NCBI GenBank assembly: GCA_022793995.1
Contig: JAAWDY010000021.1
Coordinates: 47,765-111,764 of the forward strand
DNA length: 64,000 nucleotides
Origin: Coprococcus sp.
GTDB lineage: Bacteria; Bacillota; Clostridia; Lachnospirales; Lachnospiraceae
Direction: 5' to 3'
Positions 26,215-34,504 of this stretch are shown here, in pieces. The notes below the pieces were generated by a model that did not search any database, was not told the DNA's origin, and saw only the letters and a program-made list of their open reading frames with translations. The position numbers and the translations under genes were made by a program. Each line of letters opens with the position of its first letter. Positions within the stretch are counted from its first letter, which is position 1.

Positions 26215-27065
26215 AATTGGACCATGTAAGTTATGTATATAGCGAGGGAACCGCATATCACAAACAGGCGTTGAAAAATGTGTCGCTGGAGATTTTACAG
26301 GGGCAGTTTGTGGGAGTCATCGGTCATACCGGTTCCGGGAAATCGACCCTGATACAGCATCTCAATGGGCTGATGAAAGCTACGGAAGGGACGATCTATT
26401 ATAATGGGGAAAATATTTATGAAAAGGGGTATCCGCTAAAGGAGTTGCGCAGCCAGGTGGGGCTTGTATTTCAGTATCCAGAATATCAGCTCTTTGAGGC
26501 GGACGTCTTTACTGATGTCTGTTTCGGTCCCAAGAACCAGGGGCTTTCTGCCGAGGAGTGCAAAGAAAGGGCGAAAGAAGCTTTGGAGATGGTGGGGCTG
26601 AAGGAAAAGTATTACAACCGGTCGCCTTTCGAGCTGTCCGGGGGGCAGAAACGCAGAGCTGCCATCGCAGGCGTGCTTGCTATGCGGCCGAAGGTATTCA
26701 TTCTGGACGAGCCTACGGCGGGACTTGACCCCAAAGGCAGGGACGAGATTCTGGATACGATTGCGTCTCTTCATCGGGAAAGTGATATGACGGTTGTCTT
26801 GGTATCCCACAGTATGGAGGATATCGCCCGCTATGTAGAGCGCATTATTGTGATGAATCAGGGAGAAGTTCTGTTCGACGATGCACCAAAAAAGGTATTT
26901 GCCCACTACCGGGAACTGGAGCGGGTAGGGCTTGCAGCACCCCAGGTGACTTATATTATGCACGGGTTGAAGGAGAGAGGACTTTCGGTATCCACGGACG
27001 CGACCCTGATCGAGGAAGCGGCGGACGAGATTATGGCGGCGATGAAAAAGGAGAGAGCAGAATGA
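26205..27065 (+). CDS. ecfA2: Energy-coupling factor transporter ATPase EcfA2
   Basis: A 286-residue ABC ATPase with Walker [11 protein letters not shown]-loop [10 protein letters not shown], signature LSGGQKRR, Walker [14 protein letters not shown] and '[11 protein letters not shown]'. The QYPE.QLF form marks EcfA2. It pairs with EcfA1 as an asymmetric ATPase dimer. Overlaps both neighbours by a few bases. Confidence 0.94.
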   Translation: MSIKLDHVSYVYSEGTAYHKQALKNVSLEILQGQFVGVIGHTGSGKSTLIQHLNGLMKATEGTIYYNGENIYEKGYPLKELRSQVGLVFQYPEYQLFEADVFTDVCFGPKNQGLSAEECKERAKEALEMVGLKEKYYNRSPFELSGGQKRRAAIAGVLAMRPKVFILDEPTAGLDPKGRDEILDTIASLHRESDMTVVLVSHSMEDIARYVERIIVMNQGEVLFDDAPKKVFAHYRELERVGLAAPQVTYIMHGLKERGLSVSTDATLIEEAADEIMAAMKKERAE

Positions 27066-27886
27066 TTCGGGATATCACAATAGGACAGTATTATCCAGCG
27101 GCCAGCAAAGTCCATGTGCTTGACCCACGGGTGAAGATCATATGCACATTTCTGTATCTGTTTTCGCTGTTTACCTTTCAAAATCTGATGGGATATGCTC
27201 TTGCGGCGCTGTTTTTGGCAGCGTGCGTCCGGCTTGCGAAGGTTCCTTTCCGATATATTGTACGGGGGTTAAAGCCGATCCTTGTACTTCTGATGATTAC
27301 GGCTCTGTTTAATTTGTTCCTCACGCCGGGAGGGGAGATTTTGTTCACATTCTGGCGGCTTAAAGTGACCGATCAGGGACTTCGCACAGCGGTATATATG
27401 ACGGTAAGACTTATTTTCCTGATTATGGGAGCCTCCCTGATGACGCTCACCACAACGCCGAATGCGTTGACGGACGGGCTGGAGAAGATGCTAAGTCCGC
27501 TGAACCATATAAAAGTCCCGGTACATGAGATCTCTATGATTATGTCGATCGCCCTTCGGTTTATCCCGATTCTTCTGGAGGAGACAGATAAGATTATGAA
27601 AGCCCAGACTGCAAGAGGAGCGGATCTGGAGAGCGGCAATATCATACAGAAGGCGAAAGCCATGGTTCCGATCCTGGTGCCGCTTTTCGTATCCGCGTTT
27701 CGCCGGGCAAACGATCTGGCGATGGCAATGGAGGCCCGGTGCTATCGGGGCGGAGAGGGGCGGACCAAGATGAAACCTCTTATTTACGGCAGAAAGGATT
27801 ATATCGCTTATCTGGTTACAGTAGCATATACGGCGATCGCTTTCTGGGCGGGGCGGTATCTTCCCTTCCATATCTGGATTTTCTGA
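27062..27886 (+). CDS. ecfT: Energy-coupling factor transporter membrane protein EcfT
   Basis: A 274-residue membrane protein with the two coupling motifs of EcfT: 'AQTARGADLE' and 'EARCYRGGEGRT'. They dock into the grooves of EcfA1 and EcfA2. The N terminus (YYPAASKVHVLDPRVKI) is typical. In many Firmicutes ecfT is followed by truA and rplM-rpsI; here truA follows by 18 bases but rplM does not. Confidence 0.94.
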   Translation: MIRDITIGQYYPAASKVHVLDPRVKIICTFLYLFSLFTFQNLMGYALAALFLAACVRLAKVPFRYIVRGLKPILVLLMITALFNLFLTPGGEILFTFWRLKVTDQGLRTAVYMTVRLIFLIMGASLMTLTTTPNALTDGLEKMLSPLNHIKVPVHEISMIMSIALRFIPILLEETDKIMKAQTARGADLESGNIIQKAKAMVPILVPLFVSAFRRANDLAMAMEARCYRGGEGRTKMKPLIYGRKDYIAYLVTVAYTAIAFWAGRYLPFHIWIF

Positions 27887-27904
27887 CCGGTGGGGGAGAA
27901 TGTG

Positions 27905-30640
27905 ATGAGACGAATGAAATTGATAGTGGCATATGACGGGACAAATTACTGTGGATGGCAGATTCAGCCCAACGGGATCACGATTGAAGAGAAGCTGAAC
28001 CAGGCCGTAAACGCTCTGACCGGCGAAAAAATACAGGTGATCGGCGCCAGTCGGACGGACGCGGGAGTACATGCTCTGGGAAATGTGGCTGTTTTCGATA
28101 CCGAAAGCCGTATTCCTGCGGAGCGTTTTTCCTACGCGTTGAACCAGCGCCTTCCACGGGACATTGCGGTGGTAAAGTCAGAGGAGGTTCCGTTGGATTG
28201 GCATCCCAGGTATCAGGACAGCCTAAAAACTTATGAATACCGTATCATTAACACGAAGGTTCCGGTACCCACGGAAAGGCTGTACCACTATTTTGTAGGA
28301 TTCGACCTGGACATCTCGAAGATGCGTAAGGGCGCGGAGTATCTGGTGGGAGAGCATGATTTCGCGGCGTTCTGCTGTATCAGGACGAATGCGAAAACCA
28401 CGGTGCGCAGGATTACCGTCCTTGACGTTGTGCAAACAGGCAAGGAGATCGTGATCCGGGTAACCGGGAACGGGTTCCTCTATAATATGGTGCGCATTAT
28501 CACCGGAGTCCTGATCCGGGTGGGACGAGGATTTTATGAGCCGGAGAAGGTGAAAAGCCTTCTCGAAGGAAAAGAGAGGACGAAAGAGGCGGTGACCGCG
28601 CCGGCCCAGGGATTGTTCCTTATGGAGATTGAATATAACCATTTATTTTTTAGTGCGAGGTGTGAGATGGAAAACAACTACAAAAAACGTTTTGAAAAAC
28701 ATTTTGATGAGTTAAAGTGGCTTTTCATGGAATTATACGGGAATGATTCCATGTTTGCAGAACTCTGCGAATCTATGTACCGATTTTACGAGGAGAGAAA
28801 TTCGGATTTAAAAGAATCGGATATGCGCCGGGAAGAGGATCCAAACTGGTATAAGAAGAACGACATGCTGGGCATGATGTTCTATATCGACAATTTTGCC
28901 GGAAATATGAAAGGTGTTGAAGAGCGCCTGGATTATATAGAGAAAAGCAATGTGAACTACATTCATCTGATGCCTTTCCTTGAAACCCCGGAGGGCAGAT
29001 CAGACGGAGGATATGCGGTATCCGATTTTCGGAAAGTACAGGAAAAGCTGGGCTCCATGGAAGATCTGGAGAGCCTGACAGCGGCATGCCATAAGAAACA
29101 GATCAACGTCTGCATGGATTTTGTGATGAACCATACTTCAGAGGATCATGAGTGGGCGAGAAGGGCGCGCCAGGGTGAAGGAGAGTATATGAGCCGGTAC
29201 TTTTTCTTTGACAATGCTTCCATACCGCAAATGTATGAGAGGACTGTACCGCAGGTATTTCCGACCACGGCGCCTGGTAATTTTACCTGGCTTCCGGACG
29301 CGGGACATTTTGTCATGACCTCCTTTTATCCATACCAGTGGGACCTGAATTATAAGAATCCCCGTGTGTTTAATGAGATGATGTATAATTTCCTCTATCT
29401 TGCCAATCGGGGAATCGATATCATCAGGATAGACGCTGTCCCTTATATCTGGAAGGAACTGAATACGCAGTGTAGAAATCTTCCGCAGGTCCACACGATC
29501 GTGCGTATGATGCGTATGATTTCTGAAATCGTGTGTCCCGGCGTTCTACTTCTGGGCGAGGTAGTCATGGAGCCGGAGAAAGTTGTTCCTTATTTTGGGA
29601 CGGTAGAGAAGCCGGAATGCCATATGCTTTACAATGTAACGACGATGGCGACGACCTGGCACACGGTCGCCACGAGGGATGTGCGCCTGTTAAAGCGGCA
29701 GCTCGACATTATAAGCAGTCTGCCGAAAGACTATGTCTTCTTGAATTACCTCCGCTGCCATGACGATATCGGATGGGGGCTGGATTACGGGACATTGATG
29801 CTTGATGGGATAGGAGAGCGTTCCCACAAGCAGTATCTTAACGATTACTTCCAGGGTTATGCGGGGGAGAGCAACAGCCGGGGAGTCCTGTATAATGCGG
29901 ATCCGGTCACAGGGGACGCTCGTTTTTGTGGAACAACGGCTTCCATGTGCGGTATTGAGAAGGCAGGTTTTGAGCAGAATGAGGAAGCGATGGAGAGGGC
30001 GATCCGCCTGGATGTGATGCTCCACGCCTATATGTTTATGCAGTCGGGAATCCCGGTACTTTACAGTGGCGATGAGATCGGACAGGTCAACGATTATTCC
30101 TATAAAGAAGATCCGCAGAAAGCAGACGATTCACGGTATATCCACAGAGGAGCGATGCGATGGGAACTGGCAGAGAGGATTGAAGATGCAGATTCCGTTG
30201 AAGCAAAGGTGTTCTGGAACCTAGATAAGCTGGAGAAGGCGCGCAGAAAAGAGAAGGCGTTTATGACCGGAGCGGATACCTGGACGATGTGGGCGGGCGA
30301 TAACAGTGTTCTCGGTATTGGAAGATACTACGAAGGGGAAACACTGCTTGGCGTGTTCAATTTCAGTGAATATGACAAAACGGTGTGGGTGGACGCGGTA
30401 GAAGCTGATTATGTGGATCTGTTCACAAAAAGCCCGGTATCATTGTCGGAGCTTTTTGTCCCCGCATACGGTTTCTGCTATATAAAACGCGTGGTACCTG
30501 GTATGGATGAAAAACCCGAGGCAGAAAAGCCGGTCGTCGACGAGCCGGATATGGAGGATGCAAAAAATAAATCCTCCAAACCCAGGTCGTCTAAAAAGAA
30601 AAAATCTTCAAAAAAGAAGTCCTCTAAAAGAAAGAGATAA
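27905..30640 (+). CDS. truA: TruA pseudouridine synthase fused in frame to an amylosucrase-like GH13 enzyme
   Basis: One open frame of 911 residues. Residues 1-245 are a full TruA (tRNA pseudouridine 38-40 synthase) with the catalytic Asp52 in GASRTDAGVHA, 'YEYRI' and the C-terminal 'TAPAQGLFLMEIEY'. TruA normally ends about there. Instead the frame runs through eight codons into an amylosucrase-like GH13 protein. The junction holds six T at 28646-28651; one extra T would create TAG and end TruA at residue 250. A ribosome-like GAGGTGTGAG lies before the ATG at 28667, so the second gene may be translated alone. The fusion could be real, an indel in a T run, or a sequencing error. The ATG at 27905 has GGGGGAGA 5 bases upstream. 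Confidence 0.8.
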   Translation: MRRMKLIVAYDGTNYCGWQIQPNGITIEEKLNQAVNALTGEKIQVIGASRTDAGVHALGNVAVFDTESRIPAERFSYALNQRLPRDIAVVKSEEVPLDWHPRYQDSLKTYEYRIINTKVPVPTERLYHYFVGFDLDISKMRKGAEYLVGEHDFAAFCCIRTNAKTTVRRITVLDVVQTGKEIVIRVTGNGFLYNMVRIITGVLIRVGRGFYEPEKVKSLLEGKERTKEAVTAPAQGLFLMEIEYNHLFFSARCEMENNYKKRFEKHFDELKWLFMELYGNDSMFAELCESMYRFYEERNSDLKESDMRREEDPNWYKKNDMLGMMFYIDNFAGNMKGVEERLDYIEKSNVNYIHLMPFLETPEGRSDGGYAVSDFRKVQEKLGSMEDLESLTAACHKKQINVCMDFVMNHTSEDHEWARRARQGEGEYMSRYFFFDNASIPQMYERTVPQVFPTTAPGNFTWLPDAGHFVMTSFYPYQWDLNYKNPRVFNEMMYNFLYLANRGIDIIRIDAVPYIWKELNTQCRNLPQVHTIVRMMRMISEIVCPGVLLLGEVVMEPEKVVPYFGTVEKPECHMLYNVTTMATTWHTVATRDVRLLKRQLDIISSLPKDYVFLNYLRCHDDIGWGLDYGTLMLDGIGERSHKQYLNDYFQGYAGESNSRGVLYNADPVTGDARFCGTTASMCGIEKAGFEQNEEAMERAIRLDVMLHAYMFMQSGIPVLYSGDEIGQVNDYSYKEDPQKADDSRYIHRGAMRWELAERIEDADSVEAKVFWNLDKLEKARRKEKAFMTGADTWTMWAGDNSVLGIGRYYEGETLLGVFNFSEYDKTVWVDAVEADYVDLFTKSPVSLSELFVPAYGFCYIKRVVPGMDEKPEAEKPVVDEPDMEDAKNKSSKPRSSKKKKSSKKKSSKRKR
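28667..30640 (+). CDS. Amylosucrase-like GH13 domain, possible separate translation start
   Basis: The downstream half of the fused frame, 657 residues from ATG 28667. It has the amylosucrase pattern 'GMMFYIDNFAGNMKGVEERL', nucleophile Asp256 in IIRIDAVPYIWK, acid/base Glu298 in LLGEVVMEP, and the CHDDIGW block. Amylosucrases and sucrose phosphorylase-like relatives move glucose from sucrose to glucan or phosphate; no signal peptide, so intracellular. The last 40 residues are a Lys/Ser-rich tail. The 3' end overlaps the convergent threonine aldolase gene by 17 bases. Confidence 0.7.
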   Translation: MENNYKKRFEKHFDELKWLFMELYGNDSMFAELCESMYRFYEERNSDLKESDMRREEDPNWYKKNDMLGMMFYIDNFAGNMKGVEERLDYIEKSNVNYIHLMPFLETPEGRSDGGYAVSDFRKVQEKLGSMEDLESLTAACHKKQINVCMDFVMNHTSEDHEWARRARQGEGEYMSRYFFFDNASIPQMYERTVPQVFPTTAPGNFTWLPDAGHFVMTSFYPYQWDLNYKNPRVFNEMMYNFLYLANRGIDIIRIDAVPYIWKELNTQCRNLPQVHTIVRMMRMISEIVCPGVLLLGEVVMEPEKVVPYFGTVEKPECHMLYNVTTMATTWHTVATRDVRLLKRQLDIISSLPKDYVFLNYLRCHDDIGWGLDYGTLMLDGIGERSHKQYLNDYFQGYAGESNSRGVLYNADPVTGDARFCGTTASMCGIEKAGFEQNEEAMERAIRLDVMLHAYMFMQSGIPVLYSGDEIGQVNDYSYKEDPQKADDSRYIHRGAMRWELAERIEDADSVEAKVFWNLDKLEKARRKEKAFMTGADTWTMWAGDNSVLGIGRYYEGETLLGVFNFSEYDKTVWVDAVEADYVDLFTKSPVSLSELFVPAYGFCYIKRVVPGMDEKPEAEKPVVDEPDMEDAKNKSSKPRSSKKKKSSKKKSSKRKR

Positions 30641-31649
30641 GGGTATCCACATCGCTTTCCTTTGTCGCCCAGCTTGTGGCGAACCGAACAACAATATGAG
30701 TCTCATCTTTCTTTTCCCAGACACTAAAAGTAACCTTTTCTTTTAGTGTCTGGTATTTTTCGTTATCCAGAATGACAAACTGCTGATTCGTGCAGGAATC
30801 CCATGCAAATTCATAGCCTTTTTCCGTAAGCGCTTTTTTTAGTTTCATAGCCATGTGGACGGCGTGGCGCGCCCCCTTAAAATAGAGCTCGTCTGTAAAA
30901 AGAACGTCATACTGCATTCCGATCAGCCAGCCTTTGGCGAGAAGCGCGCCGTGCTGCTTGATATGTGTGAAAAAGCAGGGAGCCAGAGACGGATCCGTGA
31001 AGACGACGGCTTCCCCAAAGAGAGCTCCAAGTTTGGTGCCTCCGATGTAAAACGCATCCGCATAAGCCGCAATATCATGTAAAGCGACGTCCGTAGTCTC
31101 CGCGCATAGACCGTACCCCAGTCTGGCTCCGTCGATGAAAATCGGCAGATGATAGCTGCGGCAGATCGTATGCAGACGACATAGCTCATCTTTGGTATAG
31201 AGCGTGCCGTTTTCCGTAGGATAGGAGAGATAGACCATTCCCGGCTGAACCATATGGGGATAAGTTTCGTCCGCATAAAAGGAGATCAGGTATTGTTCCA
31301 AAGTGTCAGGAAGAAGTTTTCCATCCGTATGGGGCAGAGCGATCACCTTGTGTCCGCAGGCTTCGATGGCGCCGGCCTCGTGGACGTTCACATGCCCGGT
31401 CTCGGCGGATATTACCCCTTGATACGTCTTAAGCAGGGCGCTGATGACAGCCGCGTTGGTCTGCGTTCCTCCGGTGAGAAAATAGATCTCGGCGTTCGGC
31501 GTCTTACAGGCAAGGCGGATTTTCTCCACGGCGCGTCTGCAGTAGGGATCGCTCCCGTATCCAGGATTCTTCTCCATATTTATTTCTGCAAGTTTTTTTA
31601 AGATTTGTGGATGGCATCCTTCCAGATAGTCACATTCAAAATGCTGCAT
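30624..31649 (-). CDS. ltaE: Low-specificity threonine aldolase, beta-eliminating lyase family
   Basis: A 341-residue PLP enzyme of the threonine aldolase family. The PLP lysine is in YIGGTKLGALFGE; other conserved parts are 'LTGGTQTNAAVISAL', 'ETGHVNVHEAGA' and 'FIDGARLGYGL'. It splits L-threonine or L-allo-threonine to glycine and acetaldehyde. AGGAAA precedes the start. The stop lies within the 3' end of the convergent GH13 gene. Confidence 0.88.
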   Translation of the reverse strand: MQHFECDYLEGCHPQILKKLAEINMEKNPGYGSDPYCRRAVEKIRLACKTPNAEIYFLTGGTQTNAAVISALLKTYQGVISAETGHVNVHEAGAIEACGHKVIALPHTDGKLLPDTLEQYLISFYADETYPHMVQPGMVYLSYPTENGTLYTKDELCRLHTICRSYHLPIFIDGARLGYGLCAETTDVALHDIAAYADAFYIGGTKLGALFGEAVVFTDPSLAPCFFTHIKQHGALLAKGWLIGMQYDVLFTDELYFKGARHAVHMAMKLKKALTEKGYEFAWDSCTNQQFVILDNEKYQTLKEKVTFSVWEKKDETHIVVRFATSWATKESDVDTLISFF

Positions 31650-31697
31650 TTTATTTTCCTCCCAATATTGATTTCTATGAGTGTCTGATCTCTATAA

Positions 31698-31726
31698 ATT
31701 GTATTATAATTATACGGGTATATCAA
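31698..31726 (-). promoter_or_regulatory. Promoter of the threonine aldolase gene
   Basis: Minus strand: TTGATA (31721-31726) and TACAAT (31698-31703) with a 17-base spacer. Confidence 0.55.
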
Positions 31727-31801
31727 CCGAAATGTTTGTGCGTTGGTTTTAAATCGTAACAGTTCAGCTCGTGCCATTCTTAAAGGAGCCTATAATTCGA
31801 C

Positions 31802-31830
31802 TTTACAAATTTACGAATAGGAATTATAAT
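31802..31830 (+). promoter_or_regulatory. Promoter of the DeoR regulator with an overlapping inverted repeat
   Basis: TTTACA (31802-31807), 17-base spacer and TATAAT (31825-31830). An inverted repeat, ATAATTC (31792-31798) and GAATTAT (31821-31827), spans the -35 and touches the -10, and could be an operator. Confidence 0.55.
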
Positions 31831-31887
31831 GAAGATGATATTGAAAAAAATTGAAAGCTAATCGAAATTTAAAGGTGAAGAGCGTAA

Positions 31888-32652
31888 ATGGAAGAACGTA
31901 GGCGGGCAATATTACGTGAATTGGAAGAAATGGGAAAAGTAAGAGTAACTGACCTCAGCAGAGAGTACGGTTGTTCAGAGGTGACGATCCGCAACGATAT
32001 CAAGATCCTGGATAGGGAAGGGCTGTTAAAACGAACGCACGGCGGGGCGATCAGGACTGAGAAGGAGTTTGTCAGGAAATATTCGGCGGAAAGCATTTAT
32101 AGAAATACGGATAAAAAGAAAAAAATCGCCGCCTGTGCATATGAGTTTATCAATGATCGGGATACCATCCTGATCGATGATGCATCTAACAGCTTTTACC
32201 TGGCGCTTTATATCAAGGAGCATCCGGAAAAACGTCTGGCAGTCATTACAAATTCGCTTTTGTCAGGAAACGAGCTGGCTGGTGTAGGGCATGTTGATCT
32301 GTACATGGTCGGCGGGAATGTCGGGGGGCATCTGGCGGCGACGATGGGAGACGCCGCCATTCAGAATATAGAACAGTTTCGGGTAGATAAAGCATTCATC
32401 GGCGTACACGGTGTTAATTTTGACGTGGGGTTTACCTCGATCGCCGCTCCGCAGATGCAGGTGAAGCGAGCGATACTGGAAATATCCGACGAGGTGTATG
32501 TCCTTGCGGACAGCAGTAAGTTCGGAGGCGGGTATTTGTCGGTGATCTGTTCGATACATGAAGTATATAAGATCATCACTGATGACGAGATTTCAAAAAA
32601 TAATGTGAAGAACGCACAGGAAGCGTCGGTATCGCTGGTGATAGCCAGATAG
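31888..32652 (+). CDS. DeoR/GlpR family transcriptional regulator
   Basis: A 254-residue DeoR-family regulator: N-terminal helix-turn-helix (RRRAILRELEEMGKVRVTDL, 'YGCSEVTIRNDIKIL', 'RTHGGAI') and a C-terminal sugar-phosphate-binding domain (ILIDDASNSFYLAL, 'DKAFIGVHGVNF'). These proteins repress sugar or sugar-acid genes and are released by a phosphorylated intermediate. It sits right before the ABC importer operon, and the GlpR-like sites at 32742 and 32905 are good targets. Confidence 0.88.
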   Translation: MEERRRAILRELEEMGKVRVTDLSREYGCSEVTIRNDIKILDREGLLKRTHGGAIRTEKEFVRKYSAESIYRNTDKKKKIAACAYEFINDRDTILIDDASNSFYLALYIKEHPEKRLAVITNSLLSGNELAGVGHVDLYMVGGNVGGHLAATMGDAAIQNIEQFRVDKAFIGVHGVNFDVGFTSIAAPQMQVKRAILEISDEVYVLADSSKFGGGYLSVICSIHEVYKIITDDEISKNNVKNAQEASVSLVIAR

Positions 32653-32687
32653 TATCCCGAAGCGCTGTTGCACGAGGGATAAAACAG

Positions 32688-32728
32688 GAACATAGCCCAT
32701 ACAGGTTAGGGGGATATGTTCTTTTTTT
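32688..32728 (+). terminator. Terminator after the DeoR gene
   Basis: gaacata (32688-32694) pairs with tatgttc (32715-32721), followed by seven T. Confidence 0.75.
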
Positions 32729-32741
32729 GTGCTTCTGTAGT

Positions 32742-32757
32742 CGAAAGAAAACGAAAG
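32742..32757 (+). promoter_or_regulatory. Candidate DeoR-family operator, copy 1
   Basis: CGAAAGAAAACGAAAG, the reverse complement of the TTTCNTTTTC-type sites bound by GlpR-like regulators. A near-identical copy lies at 32905-32920. Confidence 0.5.
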
Positions 32758-32837
32758 AAAATGGAATGAAAAATTGTGCAAAATAGATAAAAGTAGAGAT
32801 GATTAAGTAAATGTTATTCACAAAAAATAAAAATATA

Positions 32838-32866
32838 TTGTAAATTAAACATAAATATACTATAAT
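32838..32866 (+). promoter_or_regulatory. Promoter of the sugar ABC importer operon
   Basis: TTGTAA (32838-32843), 17-base spacer, TATAAT (32861-32866), 67 bases before the first gene and lying between the two candidate operator copies. Confidence 0.65.
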
Positions 32867-32904
32867 AAAAACATAAAAATAGAAAATGAAAAACAAAAAG
32901 ATAG

Positions 32905-32920
32905 CGAAAGAAAACGGAAG
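32905..32920 (+). promoter_or_regulatory. Candidate DeoR-family operator, copy 2
   Basis: CGAAAGAAAACGGAAG differs from copy 1 at a single base. It lies downstream of the -10 and ends just before the ribosome site, so binding would block elongation or translation start. Confidence 0.5.
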
Positions 32921-32932
32921 GCGGGTTCTGCT

Positions 32933-34504
32933 ATGAATGAACAAAGTTTTGCACTTAGAACGGAAGATGTGTATAAAAGCTTTGGTGGAAATCATGTTCT
33001 TAAGGGGATCAATTTTGAATTATATGAAGGGGAAGTACAGGCGGTGCTTGGAATTAACGGCGCGGGGAAAAGTACCTTGATTAAAATTATTTCAGGAGCC
33101 CTTGCCCAAGATAAAGGGGAAGTCGTTATTGGAGAGCAGGCTATAAAAAATCTCACGCCTCAAAAGGCACAGACGCTCGGGATCGCAACCATATACCAGG
33201 AAACAAGTCTCTATCCCAAACTTTCCGTGTTGGAAAATCTGTTTGTAGGAAAGCGATTAAAGAAACATGGACGATTGGACTGGAAAGGGATGGAGGAGAA
33301 GGCGCGTGATATTTTCGACCGTCTGGGCGTAGAGCTGGATCCATATGAGAAAATGGAAAACCTGGGGAAAGCTTCAGCGCAGCTGGTAGAGATCGCGAAA
33401 GCGCTTACGATCAATGCTAGAATCCTGATTATGGATGAACCGACCTCATCTTTGTCGAAGCAGGAGACGGAGAGATTGTTTGACATTGTACGGAAGCTAA
33501 AGAAAGAAGGCGCTTCCATTATCTATATTTCACACAGAATGGAAGAAATTTTTCAGATCACAGACCGGGTAACCGTCATGCGCGACGGAAAGATCATAGG
33601 GACGAAGAAAACGGAAGAAGCAACGACGGAATGGATCACCATGTCCATGCTTGGAAAAGAGGTGAATGCTTCTTTGGAAAAGAAGGAAAGAAGTCCGGGC
33701 GAAGTCCTCCTGGATATACAGGGTTTAAGCAGCGGACAGCTGTTCCATGACATCAGTTTCCAGGTGCGGCGGGGTGAAATTGTGGTGCTCTCAGGACTCG
33801 TAGGGGCAGGAAGGACCGAAGTAATGAGAGCGGTTTTCGGGATAGACGCTTATGATTCGGGAAAAATATGTTTCAAAGGCGAACCTGTGAAAAAGCACAC
33901 TTGGGACGTTATCCGGCAGGGAATCGTAATGGTGCCCGAGGACAGAGGCCGGCAAGGTTTTATTAAGGAAGTGAGCGCGGCGGAAAATATGGTTATGGCA
34001 GCGCTCCCGGAAATTTCGAGAGGCGGATTTCGGAATCAGGAAAAGGAAAAAGAATACGTAGAAGGGCAGGTCAAAGGGCTTCTTCTGAATCCACCCACGG
34101 CGAAGCTTGAGGGGGGTTCCTATTCCGGGGGGAACCAACAAAAAATTGTGATTGGAAAATGGCTGAATACCCATCCGGAACTTCTGATTCTGGACGAGCC
34201 TACCTGCGGGGTAGACGTAGGGGCAAAGATGGAGATTTATAAGCTGATTATCCGTCTGGCAGAAGAGGGAAAAGGGATTCTGATCGTATCGTCAGATATA
34301 GAAGAGACGGAGATGATTGCGGACAGAATCATCATTATGAGACAGGGCGCGATCGTAGGAGAACTCTCAGGAGAGGCAGAGAAGGATGCGATTCTCGGGC
34401 TGGCGCTTGCAGGAATCCCGTCGAATGCGAGTTTAAACTCTCCGGAGGTGGACGGTCCATCCGATAATAGGAAATTAGGGGAAGGAGAAAAGGGACATGT
34501 ATAA
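32933..34504 (+). CDS. Sugar ABC transporter ATP-binding protein (RbsA/LsrA type)
   Basis: A 523-residue tandem ABC ATPase. The first cassette has Walker A GINGAGKST and Walker B ILIMDEPTSSL; its signature region reads 'LGKASAQLVEIAKAL'. The second has SGLVGAGRTEV in the Walker A place, signature YSGGNQQK and Walker B LLILDEPTCGVD. The pattern is that of RbsA, LsrA and RhaT-type CUT2 importers. It energises two permeases and a binding protein encoded next. Overlaps the first permease by 8 bases. Confidence 0.92.
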   Translation: MNEQSFALRTEDVYKSFGGNHVLKGINFELYEGEVQAVLGINGAGKSTLIKIISGALAQDKGEVVIGEQAIKNLTPQKAQTLGIATIYQETSLYPKLSVLENLFVGKRLKKHGRLDWKGMEEKARDIFDRLGVELDPYEKMENLGKASAQLVEIAKALTINARILIMDEPTSSLSKQETERLFDIVRKLKKEGASIIYISHRMEEIFQITDRVTVMRDGKIIGTKKTEEATTEWITMSMLGKEVNASLEKKERSPGEVLLDIQGLSSGQLFHDISFQVRRGEIVVLSGLVGAGRTEVMRAVFGIDAYDSGKICFKGEPVKKHTWDVIRQGIVMVPEDRGRQGFIKEVSAAENMVMAALPEISRGGFRNQEKEKEYVEGQVKGLLLNPPTAKLEGGSYSGGNQQKIVIGKWLNTHPELLILDEPTCGVDVGAKMEIYKLIIRLAEEGKGILIVSSDIEETEMIADRIIIMRQGAIVGELSGEAEKDAILGLALAGIPSNASLNSPEVDGPSDNRKLGEGEKGHV

